The notes under the pieces were generated by a model. It ran no database searches. It saw only the letters and a list, made by a program, of their open reading frames with translations, and was not told the origin of the DNA. Of a stretch of 64,000 bases of DNA, positions 23,119 through 34,800 are shown piece by piece (within the stretch, counting starts at the first letter, position 1; every line of letters begins with the position of its first letter). The translations under genes and the position numbers were made by a program. The stretch comes from Fusarium oxysporum f. sp. lycopersici 4287. Its lineage: Eukaryota; Ascomycota; Sordariomycetes; Hypocreales; Nectriaceae. The stretch covers positions 1,156,151-1,220,150 of the forward strand of contig NC_030994.1 in NCBI RefSeq assembly GCF_000149955.1, in the 5' to 3' direction.

Positions 23119-24357
23119 TCATAGCTTGCTCTTTACAGCGGGGGTCGTCTCGTTAACTACTGCCACCACGACACAAATATCGTCGACTTTGCCGCCGTGC
23201 CAGTTTTCTTGGGGGTAGTATTTGTGGACCTCCTTGGCGAATGGTCCATCAAGTTTTGTGTTGACGCTGGCTCGCTTGGCGGCTGTCACGATTTCCGTAG
23301 CGAGTGCGCTCTGGAGTGTAGCTGTTCGTTTGCCTTCGGAGGCTTCAGGGAACTCAACCAGAGGCTCTAGCGAATCCGCAACGCGCACACCACCAGCATC
23401 AGTCATTACCCAGGCGCCTGTGGATACCAGAACTCGACTGGCGATTCGTAGAATATCCTGGTTAAAGAGATTGTCTAGAACACCGTCGGTCGCAAGAACA
23501 AGAATATCGCCGTGACGGAGCGCGTGTTGGGTAACGTCAGCATCCCTGGGAAGGTCGCTAAGCTGAGCACCACCAAACGCTGCCATGCGAGCAGCAACGC
23601 TGGGAGGTACGAGAGATAGTTGGAAAGGAGTATTGAAGGCGTGTGTTTGAGGTTCGGAATATGTATGAACTCCATTGAGTCGAAGTTGCAAGAAGCCGGA
23701 ATCACCAAGGTTCGCAACGTCCAGGTTTCCATCTGCTCCAGCAATAGCGACACACGCTGTGCTTCCGCCAGCGCGAAGACTGTTGTCGTTGCAGATTGCT
23801 TCGTATCCCTTCTGCATCAACTGTCTTGCTGTCAAGGGAGGCCCCGAGTTAGTCTGGTGTTCGTGGGCAGCCAATGCCATATAATCGCAAAATCCGTGTG
23901 AGAAATCAGCGGGATCGACACCGGAATCTACCCAGCCCCCAACACCATCAGCAACGCCAAAGGCTACTGACCCGGAGTCGTTGATCCGGCTGACAAAGAA
24001 GGCATCGTGCCCAGATTCGGGTCGAGCGGAAGGTCGACGGTTTCGAGGGGGTTGAATGCGATTGTATGGGTTGAAGTGGAAGACGTGAGTGGAGGGGTCG
24101 TATGGCCTGTCCTTGGCAATGAAGGAGGATGCGACATGGTAAGAGAATCGAGGAGCATCGGTCGAGGTGGAGTAGAGTCTGGAACGAGGGCACGAACTCA
24201 TTGCGACATGAGGATAAGCACGGAGTCGGGAGCAGGATTGCGTGGAAGCTGGCACAGTTAGAATTGCGGATTGTCGAGTATTGTACGGGCAATGCGACCA
24301 ACCCTTAGCAAGCGTTCGCAATGAAGCCGTAGCAAGTCGATTGTAGGGTGCAGCCAT
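23119..24357 (-). CDS. Mitochondrial PP2C-type protein phosphatase, Ptc7-like
   Basis: Metal-dependent Ser/Thr phosphatase, single exon, 412 aa from the ATG at 24357 (MAAPYNRLATASLRTLAKGW). The first 70 or so residues are basic and rich in S, T and R, fitting a mitochondrial targeting sequence. The phosphatase domain has FGVADGVGGWVDSG (metal-binding Asp), VANLGDSGFLQLRLNG, ILVLATDGVLDNLF and VDDICVVVAVV, the expected PP2C order. In yeast Ptc7 acts on coenzyme Q biosynthesis (Coq7); a similar role here is inference. It is divergent from the succinate dehydrogenase gene SDH2, 785 bp between starts. Confidence 0.92.
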   Translation of the reverse strand: MAAPYNRLATASLRTLAKGWSHCPYNTRQSAILTVPASTQSCSRLRAYPHVAMSSCPRSRLYSTSTDAPRFSYHVASSFIAKDRPYDPSTHVFHFNPYNRIQPPRNRRPSARPESGHDAFFVSRINDSGSVAFGVADGVGGWVDSGVDPADFSHGFCDYMALAAHEHQTNSGPPLTARQLMQKGYEAICNDNSLRAGGSTACVAIAGADGNLDVANLGDSGFLQLRLNGVHTYSEPQTHAFNTPFQLSLVPPSVAARMAAFGGAQLSDLPRDADVTQHALRHGDILVLATDGVLDNLFNQDILRIASRVLVSTGAWVMTDAGGVRVADSLEPLVEFPEASEGKRTATLQSALATEIVTAAKRASVNTKLDGPFAKEVHKYYPQENWHGGKVDDICVVVAVVNETTPAVKSKL

Positions 24358-25142
24358 AGAGGGCAAGAAAGTGGATCGTCCAGAGACAAGAATTGATGCG
24401 AATAGTGACGGGCTGGAGCGAGGATCGGAGGAGGATTAAGATATTGGTGACGATGAAACTTTGATAGAAATTACAGAGAAATCATCTTTGCCAAGGAGAT
24501 CGTAAGAGAAAAAATTGGTGTCATGAGAGAAGTGGGATCGTGAACGGAGAAACAAAGTTGTTGAGCGCCGATTTACCAACTTGTTATCTAATCTTGACTG
24601 GCCAAGCCCCTCCAATATCCTTTCACAACAACCAATTCCTCGGAACAAAGAGGCAAGCCACAAATACCTTGTCAAATTATGCAAGATAAAAGGAGGCGGT
24701 GCATGGTTCAAGCCACTGCATGCTTCTCCAATATTTCCCGGAATCTCATCTCCGCAATTATTGATACCCGCTGTTGATCCGCGATCTATATCCGCGAGGA
24801 AGTCACGTCACGTGGTTTCACGAGCGTTGTTCCTGCCGATTCCGAGACCAGCGAAGCCGAAGTTGACAATTCCAAATTTGTGATTGGCCAGAGGTCAGCC
24901 GTAGGTCCCAGTGTAAACTGCAATAACCGAGGAAGGTTTGCCAACCCAATACATGACGACGAGAATCCTCGATACGCCACCCTTTGCGAATAGACAATTC
25001 AACTCTATCGGAGGAGATTGCACAGCATTTCTTTCCTGTCAATTGTCTGACCACAGCTCCAACTAAACATTGCGAAGTTTGACTGTCCTTCTCCTCCGGT
25101 CCCAATCGCAATTGTACTTCCTCGATTCGATTATTCGACAAG
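24358..25142. other. Divergent promoter region, phosphatase / SDH2
   Basis: These 785 bases lie between two divergent nuclear genes for mitochondrial proteins. It probably contains both promoters. No gene or repeat is seen. Confidence 0.6.
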
Positions 25143-26102
25143 ATGGCTGCTCTTCGATCTTCTTCCCGACTTGTCGGAGCCTTCTCAAGAACGGCTGCTT
25201 TCCGACCTGGTGCTGTCTTCACTCGTTCTATGGCCTCAGTCAGCGAGCCTCCTAAAGACTCTGATGCCAACCTCAAGTCTTTCCAAATCTACCGATGGAA
25301 CCCCGATACCCCCAGCGAGAAGCCTCGTCTTCAGACCTACACTCTGGACCTCAACAAGACTGGACCTATGATTCTTGATGCCCTCATCCGAATCAAGAAC
25401 GAGCTCGACCCTACTCTGACCTTCCGACGAAGTTGCCGTGAGGGTATCTGCGGTAGCTGCGCTATGAACATCAACGGACAGAACACTCTTGCTTGCTTGT
25501 GTATGTACCCCTTCACCCGGGTCGCATGCGGCAAATCATATCGGAAATTGAAGTGCTAACGTATTTTCAGGCCGAATTCCCACTGAGGCTGCTTCCGACG
25601 TCAAGATCTACCCTCTTCCTCACACCTATGTCGTCAAGGACCTTGTCCCTGATTTGACACATTTCTACAAGCAGTACAAGAGCATTAAGCCCTACCTTCA
25701 GCGCGATACCCCTGCTGAAGACGTACGACCCCTTTCTCACTTACGGAATCTTACATTTACTGACCCAATTCTCAGGGCAAGGAGTACCGACAGACTAAGG
25801 AGGACCGCCGTAAGCTCGATGGTCTCTACGAGTGCATTCTCTGCGCCTGCTGCTCTACCTCATGCCCATCTTACTGGTGGAACTCTGAGGAGTACCTTGG
25901 CCCCGCTATCCTTCTCCAGTCTTACCGATGGCTCGCCGACTCTCGTGACGAGCGCACCGCCGAGCGAAAGACCAACCTCGAGAACTCGATGAGCCTGTAC
26001 CGTTGCCACACCATTCTTAACTGTACACGAGCCTGTCCCAAGGGTCTTAACCCTGGCAAGGCCATTGCCGAGATCAAGAAGCAGATGGCTTTCGGCAACT
26101 AG
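25143..26102 (+). CDS. SDH2: Succinate dehydrogenase iron-sulfur subunit (complex II)
   Basis: Transfers electrons from the flavoprotein to ubiquinone in respiratory complex II. Exons 25143-25500, 25571-25722 and 25776-26102 give 278 aa. The N-terminal 30 or so residues form a mitochondrial presequence ([20 protein letters not shown]). The 2Fe-2S site is [17 protein letters not shown] with a later Cys; the 4Fe-4S motif is [12 protein letters not shown]; the 3Fe-4S and second ligands are in [17 protein letters not shown]. Residues matching known carboxamide-fungicide (SDHI) target positions are P201, N206 and H248, all the usual sensitive-type residues. Introns of 70 and 53 nt have GT-AG ends. 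Confidence 0.97.
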
Positions 26103-27631
26103 ATTAACAAAACTACGAATATGTCGCGAAAACGATGTGACGATTGGAGGGAGAAGCGAAGCATTTAAAGGGTTGTCGCAGAGCAAAATCTGCGTATGAG
26201 ATTATTAGCACTTTAACCCTGTGTATAGGCTATGGATGGGAGTTCCACGCTGTGTTCTATAGCAAACTTGGCAATATTATTTTCTTGATCGTTCACCCCT
26301 GGTTCCTGTACTGTTATCAAGCTTCTTGTGTTCGTTCGGGCATGATTCTGTAAACTGACTTTAGCTACGCTCGCCAGCCCGACCTTACGATACCGTACTC
26401 TCAAGCGCCTCGAAAAGCCTGCCCGTGTTTAAGAAAGAGCACCATATACAGACCAATTGAGACTTAAGAACTCGGAAAATTGCTCGGCAGCTGCGATTCT
26501 GACCCTCCGCCCTGGCTGGCTCAGTTGCAATCGCTGATCGAGCCCCTGCTGAATTGTCTTCAAGCAAGGGCCATGCTGAACGTCGATACTTTTCAATTCG
26601 CCCTTAATCCTCGAGCTTCGAGTCGAAACTATCATTCTTCCTGAACTGGTTTCCCCCCTTCACACGACCTCTTGGCCTTCTCACCACTTATACAACACGA
26701 GTCTGTGGCATGAAGACAGCGAGTGCTGATCCCCAATGATCGACATACGTGACATGATCAACAAACAATGCTACGAGACACATTCCGTTAGCTCACAAGG
26801 ATGAGAAAGACCGACAGTTTTCACATGAATTGGAGTAGGGGGTTGGTTGAAGCAGTGTACAGTACCTGCAGAGTGGCTTCGGGACGGTTTAGAGTGGCTT
26901 TTAATGATGGAACAACTTCATACAAAATGTGTATTTAGAGCAAGTGGATCAAGTTATGTACCGGGATATCCAATATGTGGCTTCGGAGAATTTTCAGACG
27001 TGAATCGTAACTATAATAGCCAGAAGCTTGTCTGAACCTTGCTTGCGTTCTTTTGGCATGTGCACGACTGTGGCCTTGAATTTCGAGGTGTTATTAAGAT
27101 TCCTTACAACAGTGATAAACCTCCCTGCATCAAAAGATCCTTTCATCGAGCAGGGAATCATAGTCATTCTCGTCAAGACCATCTGACATGACAGGCGGCA
27201 GTAAGTGTATGAGCTCGTTGGTATGTTTGTGACGTTCGTTTTTTGTGAGCCAAGACAATATGTTCTGAAAAACGCCAGCACCTTGGTGTTTGGTACTTGA
27301 TTTAAAGACAGCCTTAACTTTTTTTCCACGGCTACGTTACACATATTGAAGATCGCCATCATGTCTCACAACAACTGCCGGCCTGCGGAATGCTGAACCG
27401 TGTATACTAGCCATGATGCTCACTTTGAAGTAGATGGTAAAGTTAATGTTGACAAGAGTTTGAGTATTTGGTTCTATCATAGAAAATTGTTGATTGCATG
27501 GTAGGAGCTGAATACGTATAAAGTCTGGTAACTCCTACCTACAGCAGAAGACAAACCTTGATATCAACATCCACAATTTCACACCTCAAACTTTACACTT
27601 CACATCTTAACAAACTACCTAAAACATCATC
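26103..27631. other. Intergenic region
   Basis: These 1.53 kb follow SDH2 and precede the small secreted protein gene. A 122-codon frame at 26994-27362 (minus) begins with ATG but shows no domain and biased composition. TATAAAG at 27517-27523 lies about 109 bp before the next start codon. Nothing else is supported. Confidence 0.55.
27517..27523 (+). promoter_or_regulatory. Candidate TATA box
   Basis: TATAAAG about 109 bp upstream of the start codon of the small secreted protein gene, at a plausible distance for a short 5' UTR. Many inducible fungal genes have TATA boxes. Role inferred. Confidence 0.35.
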
Positions 27632-27986
27632 ATGTTCTTCAAAGCTATCATTAACGCTTCCGCTATCGCTGGCCTTGCTGCCGCGGTCCCCTTCAGCACC
27701 AACACCATAAGCGCCTGTCCCACCCTTTGCGTGGATGCTATTAATGACTGTGGTGTCATGTACGGAGGGTAAGTTAATCCAAATCCAAATATATCCGAGC
27801 GTAGAATATCATAGTTGCTAATTTACTAGATGCTATCCTATTTGCTCTCCTGAGCTGTATCCTACACCGCCGCCATGCACTCCTACCACACCAACTACTA
27901 CACCTACCATCACCCCTATCACTCCAGACATTACCATCACTCTTATCACACCAACCCCTGATCCCATCACGAACTCAACTAGTTAA
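27632..27986 (+). CDS. Small secreted six-cysteine, Thr/Pro-rich protein
   Basis: Exons 27632-27768 and 27840 minus 10, that is 27830-27986, separated by a 61-nt GT-AG intron, give 97 aa. No single reading frame exceeds 60 codons, so simple frame scans miss it. MFFKAIINASAIAGLAAAVP is a signal peptide, probably cut after residues 18-20. The mature part has six cysteines at 29, 33, 40, 47, 51 and 62 (spacing 3, 6, 6, 3, 10), then a repetitive T/P/I-rich tail from about residue 63 that could be O-glycosylated. I do not recognise the family. Size, signal peptide and paired cysteines fit an effector-like or cell-wall protein (inference). The joined frame and signal peptide support a real gene, but expression is unproven. 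Confidence 0.65.
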
Positions 27987-28164
27987 ACGGGATGCTACTG
28001 ATCCTGATTTCACTTGAGGTAGCAAGAGTATTGGCGATGGAACTGTTCTTCGCATTGGAAATCTGTACCTCTCAGGAAGATATCCTTACCTAGGCATTTG
28101 AGATTGTTGATTATCTAATTATACGACACGTTCTACTCTAAAACTACCTAAAACTTTCCCAGAA

Positions 28165-29653
28165 CTAGTAGTAGGCATTGCCTGGTGTGCTTGGACTTCG
28201 TGAATAATCATCTACCGTTCCTGGGAACGCACCAACTGGTGCTGAAGGTCCACCCTTGACATCGTCATCTGAACTTAGGTCATCGACATATGTATCATCG
28301 TCTTCAGGCGGTGCGCGCATGGCTTCGAAAATATCCCTGTCCAGTGAGGGCACCTCGTAGGGCTTGAGCGTATGAATCTCTCGCCCCGACGGCATCTTGC
28401 TGAGGAGTGTGTTGATGGGGGGTATTGCTTGTGTGTTCATCTGGCACACATGTTAGCGAATACCATAGTATTCTTGATATAGTGCTTACCGTATCGTTAA
28501 CTTTGTTCCACTTGGCATCGAGCATCTCTAGTACTCGAATCTCCTCCATCTTACCAGCATCACTTCCCCATGCAGACTCTTTATCCACACGTCGATCTTC
28601 GCGCTTTTCTGTGAAATCTTTCTTTAATCGACTGAAGCTTAGTCCCTTCTTGTTGTTGTCTTTGATTTCAACACCTAGCTCTGATAAGCCGGCACGAACC
28701 CATCCAATGCCATCTGCAACCTGGCCACCTATCTCGGCGTCGATTCCAAAGAAACGACAAGCGCGAGCTCGACATGTTCGGCGAAGATCTTCTAGATATT
28801 TCAGAAGAGCACTACTGATCTTATGCGAGCCAGAACCTGCTGTGCTGCATAGAGATGATGCTTTGGCTGCATGTTCTGAGGCTGCTAAACACAGCCGGGC
28901 ATAAAGATGGGCACGAACTTTTGGAATCTCAGGGGCCTTGAACATCCACTCCTTGTCGTTCTTGTTCCGGTCCTGAGCGACTATTGCTGGATACGGATCG
29001 TCTTTAAGAACGGCTAGTAACGTAGCTTCAGCCAATGCTAGAGAACACAAGGCTCGAGCTGTTCCGGGAGCAACATCGGGACATGGAGGGGTAGCTGTAG
29101 CATGCTCTCCTCGACCTGCGAGATAGTCATACACGGAAGCAGCTTCGAGGAGACATTTTGTTGCGGTTGTGACTGCATTTGTTCGCTCTTGGGCCCCGAG
29201 AAACTCGCTACTCGTTGAATAAAGTGGTTGCAAGGCAGATCGAGCTATAAGAACATGAGAGAAGCCCAGAGTTGAAAGTACAAAGGCAATTTCATGTTCT
29301 AGAGATGAAATCTTGACTCTGGCTCTCTCACGTCCTGGGACGACTTCGCCAGATAAAGTTGGTCTCCATTCGATAGCCGGGGGCGTCTTTGGCGTGACGA
29401 TAGCCAGACCCTTGTTACTTAGACCGTCGTCCACCGCTAGTAGGTATGGGATGTAGCCATTGACGCTGGAAATAACTGTGTTTAGATTTGAGACCTGAGA
29501 GCTTGGAGGAAGTCTCTTGTGCTTTTTCAGGGCATCTCGAACTACCCCGCGATATGTGCTGGCGTTGAGGGGCAGTGAAGGATGAGACTCGGAGCTGAAG
29601 CTTGATGAGAATGAGAAAGCCGAAGTCGTCGGGAGAATGAAAGGGAACGGCAT
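28165..29653 (-). CDS. palC: pH-response regulator PalC (BRO1-like domain)
   Basis: Component of the fungal Pal/Rim ambient-pH signalling pathway, which links the plasma-membrane sensor to ESCRT-III and PacC processing. Exons 29653-28490 and 28440-28165 give 479 aa. The N-terminus [19 protein letters not shown] and [20 protein letters not shown] are characteristic of PalC, and the BRO1-like helical domain fills most of exon 1. The C-terminal exon is acidic and disordered ([18 protein letters not shown]). The 49-nt intron keeps frame (VNDT joined to MNTQAIPP). It is divergent from the ALG6 gene, and a GCCAAG word, the PacC consensus core, lies at 29752-29757 between them. Confidence 0.9.
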
Positions 29654-30011
29654 TTTGAATTAGAAGAAAACAGGCCTCACTCTGAGGTTGAGTATAGCGA
29701 GATTTGCAGTAACAAAAAGAGTGAAGATCAAGTTTTGAGTTCAATTGTTTTGCCAAGCTCTTGGTCCAGACCTGACGATATCACCATACTGTGTGCGTAT
29801 CAGCTGTTTACGCACTGCTCAAGTGACGTCTCTGGCTCCGGGGCTCGGAAGCTCCTTTTCGGCCGATGCTCAAATACAAGCTCCACCAAAATTTCCGGGG
29901 TCGCATTGAATGTCATTTAGAGCTTCGCTTCAGAGCTCCACGCACGCTCTCTCCTCCTTCATCAACCGAACCGCTCTTGTTAATGACGACTATCGCTATC
30001 TCGAGGTGACA
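29654..30011. other. Divergent promoter region, palC / ALG6
   Basis: These 358 bases separate palC from the preferred ALG6 start. A PacC-type word GCCAAG occurs at 29752-29757 followed closely by CTTGG on the same strand. An in-frame alternative ALG6 ATG is at 29910. Confidence 0.55.
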
Positions 30012-31860
30012 ATGGCTGGTCCTTCTCCGTCACCGCACAAGCCTCGTCGCAAGGCTAATACTAAGAAGCCTGGCAATGGCGGCAGCGAAAAGGCTCCTCG
30101 CACAGAAGCCCTAGTACGGGCGCCCGCGTTCCCTCTTGCGGCGTTTCTATGGCCTGCGCGGACTTCTTTGTCGCAATGGGAGGTTCTGCCTGTGATTCTC
30201 ATGGTGGTTGGTCTTTTTCGATGGGCTGCTGGTTTGTGGGGATATTCTGGTAAGGATGGCCGCTCGAGTTGACCATCATGACACCTTTCGCTAACGAGGA
30301 GCTTGATTTGCAGGGTTCAGTAAACCGCCCATGTTTGGAGACTACGAAGCGCAGCGGCATTGGATGGAGGTCACGACACAGCTTCCCATATCGCAATGGT
30401 ATTTCCACGATCTTCAATGGTGGGGTCTCGACTACCCTCCCCTGACGGCCTACCACAGCTGGCTTCTGGGCAAGATTGGCTCTCTCATCGATCCCTCGTG
30501 GTTCGCGCTCTTCACCTCTCGAGGAAACCAGGATTCCAACCTCAAGATCTTCATGAGGGCTACAGTCATTATCTCGGAGTACCTCATATACGTCCCAGCC
30601 GCCATTGTCTTCGTGCGACGATATAGCAGACTCCAAGGGGTTACCAACTGGACAGCATGGCTTGCGCTCGTCGCGATCCTAATGCAGCCTGCCACCATTC
30701 TTATCGACCATATTCACTTCCAGTACAACACCGTTATGCTCGGATTTGTCATGGCGAGCATGTCGAGTATGCTGGCTGAGCGCTACAAGTGGGCTGCTGT
30801 CTTCTTCGTCGGCGCGCTGGGATTCAAGCAGATGGCGCTGTATTATGCCTTCAGTGTCTTCTCGTATCTTCTCGGTCGCTGCGTTTACCCTCGACTTGAC
30901 TTTACCAGGCTGTTCGGTATTGCTCTTGTCACAGCCGTTTCTTTTGCCATCCTAATCCTGCCTCTGGTTCTTGGCACACTCTATGACAAGAGCCAGGGCA
31001 TCGATGCTCATGGAGATTCCAAGGATCCTCCTTCGCTTCCCTTATTTCCTCAGCTTGTCGAGATTCTAGACACTAAAGCCTTTTACTGGCCTATTGTGGA
31101 ACAGTTGGTTCAGATGGTCCACCGTGTCTTCCCATTCGCGCGTGGTCTGTTCGAGGACAAGGTTGCCAACTTTTGGTGCGCTGCCAATGTCCTTATAAAA
31201 CTCCGACAGTGGCCAACAGCTCTTCTTCAAAAAGCAGCTCTTGGTGCTACTCTTGGTTCGATTATCCCGCCTAACATTATCCTCTTCCTGCGACCACGAA
31301 AGTCCACACTTCCTTTGGCTTTTGCTGCCACAGCTTGGGGCTTCTTCCTGTTTAGCTACCAGGTGCACGAGAAGAGTGTCTTGCTTCCATTGATGCCCAT
31401 GACCTTACTTCTGGCTGGAAAGCACGGGTTGAACAAGGACACACGAGCTTGGGTGGGCTTCGCCAACCTCTTGGGAGTCTGGACTATGTTCCCTTTGCTC
31501 AAACGGGTCGACCTGAGGATTCCATATGCGGTTTTGACCCTCCTCTGGTCCTACCTGCTTGGTCTCCCACCGACCTCTTTGAGCGCCTACTTCCAAGAAG
31601 GTCAAGCTGCCTGGTTGCAATGGGGTACAGCATTATTGCATCTGCTGTTCTATGTAGCCATGGGTGCGTGGCATGTTCTTGACACATTTGTAACACCTCC
31701 TGCTGATAAGCCTGACCTCTGGGTTGTGGCAAATGTTGGAGTTGGTGCTGCAGGTTTCATTATCTGTTATCTATGGTGCTTCTTTAAGCTTATCCAAGAG
31801 AGCGACCTACTGCCTGGAGGCTCAACAAGTAAGAAGGATAAAAAGAGCAAGACCTTGTAG
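30012..31860 (+). CDS. ALG6: Dolichyl-P-Glc:Man9GlcNAc2-PP-dolichol alpha-1,3-glucosyltransferase
   Basis: ER-membrane enzyme that adds the first glucose to the lipid-linked oligosaccharide for N-glycosylation. Exons 30012-30249 and 30314-31860 give 594 aa. The start at 30012 (MAGPSPSPHKPRRKANTKKP) has A at -3 and G at +4; an in-frame ATG at 29910 would add 34 residues and cannot be excluded. Hallmarks are FGDYEAQRHWMEVTTQLPIS, WWGLDYPPLTAYHSWLLGK, HFQYNTVMLGFVMASM and VHEKSVLLPLMPMTLLL, with about ten or more hydrophobic segments. The C-terminus is a lysine-rich cytosolic tail (SKKDKKSKTL). The 64-nt intron joins GYSG to FSKPPMFGDYEA. Confidence 0.95.
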
Positions 31861-34800
31861 AGAGGTTTTTTTTGTCGATAAAGATTTCAATACGATTTTG
31901 ATTTGCCGTCATCTCTCCATCGTTGTCCAAACTGCTAAAGCGGGCTTGTTCAACTTGTGTCCGACTCTGTACCAGGCTATTCGTTAATGGGTGTAACTCT
32001 TTCGACACCCCATCTCGTCTATTGGATCAACCAACGTTGTTTTGGGACAGCAATTCCTTTAAAGAGCCATGGCAATAGTGGCTAGCCAAGGTCGAAGAGC
32101 AACGCTTGGTTGTCGACTGAGAAGATGCTTACACACGACTCAGCTAGTTGGACACAGGCGATGACAGCAATGAACACATTCTCACTCTGTCATTGACTTG
32201 GCAGCTTATGGGCAGACACAGCCGACACTACGTAGTATTTCTAGTTAGACAGCACAACCACTCTTGGGGCGATAAATTCTTGCCAAATTGACAATAATTA
32301 TTCGGACTGGGGACGATACCACGAGACAGGAGACAGAAACGGCAGCATTCGACTTGCCATACTTCAATAAATCCATCTTGTATCGAGATATGGTAAGGTA
32401 TCATACGTGTGGAACCATACTTGTATCTCGATTATGGTAGTTCAGTCAACCTATCGATTCTGCTTGGGTAGTCCTGCTTTCCAGCAGAGCACCGAAAAAC
32501 ACTGGTCCTCCAGGCGTCGAGGAGAATTGCGGGCTGTACTTGCTTGCAGAAAAAGCCTTGGCCAGATGACTGGATAGGAGGTTTGTATATTTTGGTCAAA
32601 CTTACAAAATAGACGTAAGCTGAGATATTGTCCAAGATTGTTGTCCTTGCATTCAGTGAAAACAAGACCTGTTGATAGGTATGAGGTCAGAGAACACAGA
32701 AAGAGGGCAAAGATAATCCATCTTATGACATCGAATACAGGGCATCTTAGGCTGATTGCGAGCCATCAAGAACCGCTGATATTTCTTGCTGATACAGGCT
32801 GCAGGAACCGTTCCAACGTGACATCCTAGGCAAAAGAAGGATTGAAGAAGGGGCTTGAATCTCGAGTACGGCAGATGAAGGAGTTCTTCGGATGAATTCG
32901 ACTCCCGTTCAAGGCGCAGTCCAGTACCATGGTGGTTTAGACACCGAGGCTGGGCTTGGAAGATGGCACTTTGATGCCTGAGAACACGGCCTCATCCTTC
33001 TTCGTATTAGAGATGATTGTGACAAGGCAAGTTCTAGGCCGTGATGAAGGATGACAAAGTGCTTAGTTAGATCTTGCTGTTGCATGGCCACCGAGAGCCT
33101 GTCATTGCCACAGCAGAGATTCTTTATCATGAGCCTCAGAGAATGTTCAGTTTCATGGTATCAGAGGCTGGAAGGCCTGAAGGAGCTGACTTTGCCAAGT
33201 GTCCAAGCAACCAAAACGCCTGAAATATGCATGTGCTTCCAACTGGGGTCTGATCCGATTTGAGAGCCTGGTCGAGATATTTGCAGATCTTTGCTGACAC
33301 TAGGTCTCTTGGGGAAGCTGGGAGTCGTTCATTTGGAATTCCACATTCTACTTTGCCTCATCATCAGTGTCAGTCTTGGTAACCAGTAACAGAGAGCCAA
33401 GGGTTGATCATATCGGAATACGATGCACGCATGCGCTCTCAAGTCTGCAAGGTCGGGAATAAGATGCTGACTCTGGAAAGGTGTGAGAAGAGGCAAGATT
33501 CAAGACTCTTGGTTCTCTGGCCCATGAGGCAAAACAACTTTGGGGTGAGGTTGCATGCTTCGGGGAGGAGAAGAAGAACTATTGGGGGCCAAATGAATTG
33601 GGTGAGGAGATTGTTGATCTGGATCATATGCCAATGACCGAGGATCTATCCGATGTCTATTGGTGGAGAAGAGTCTTGTAGAGTAAGATTTTATGCAGGT
33701 TATCATGGAGTTTGTTCTCGTTCACAAGCGAACCATTAGATACCAAGTTTTGGCCGATATGATGAGATATGTGATTGACGAGTGAGACAGAGCTAAGAGC
33801 GAGGGACTTGGAAGGACGCGTGGAAAGGACCCGAGAAACGAGAGACGAATTTGCAGGGCAAGGATATATAATCCTTGTCTGCATTAACCGATCTTACATA
33901 TTTGGAGAGACCCCAAAGTCCCAATTTGATCAGCCAAGCCAAGAGAAAAGCAACGTGTCACTGCTGGGTGAAGAAGTGTGACATTCATCCTCCCGCCTGT
34001 ACAGTAGTAGATAGTGAGTCTCTGGTGTATAAGGCTGAGATGATTTTCATAGCAAATTGCGGAGTGGCCAGGAATAAACTTGGTTAACCCACAACGGGCC
34101 AACTGCTCCGAAAGAAACAAACCTCGGCCGTGTTGCTCAGCCTTTGTTATGGAGTTGCAGCTGCAGGCAAAAGAGAAGAGCTAAAGCGAAGAGGTGAGGT
34201 TGAAATCTTGGGCCCCAAAATAACTAGTGTCCGTTGCTGCAGTGCTTGGCATGGATACTAAGCCCAGCAAATGCAACCTCAAATTGCTGCTTATTAGTTG
34301 AGGCTGGTGCTGACTGGTCGGATATAGAACATCCCTACATATAATCCTTGGATAGTGCTTACTGTGTCGGTACGGTACCTTGTTCGACAGTCTGAGCATT
34401 GGAGTCCAGCACAGCACAGCAGAGTCGAATTTGGCTAATAAGCTGACAGTGGAGATTAGAAAAATCCTTTGAGGGAGAAAGACTTTTCTACTGTGCTGCA
34501 GTGTACAGTACGTAAAGTATGTGAAGTACTTTGGTTGTAGTGGTTGGTGGGAGACTTTAAGTCTAGGGTTTAAGCATAGTGGCCAACTCTATCTTGAAAC
34601 TAACAAAGCCAACGATCACGACTACACATATAGTATGATTTTAGTAACTCGAGCAAAAGAACGAAAAGACAGCAAAAGATCAATGCTTCGTGAAACTCAT
34701 CTCAATCTGAACAGGGCTGAGTTACCTAGTGGGATCGCCGAGAGTGAGAAAAAGTGAGCGGGCTTTGGCCATCTTGGCTCCTTTGTTCACCTCTGACCCA

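Noticed and set aside
26994..27362. 122-codon minus-strand frame
   Set aside because: No domain, no signal peptide and irregular composition in an AT-rich region; no support beyond length.
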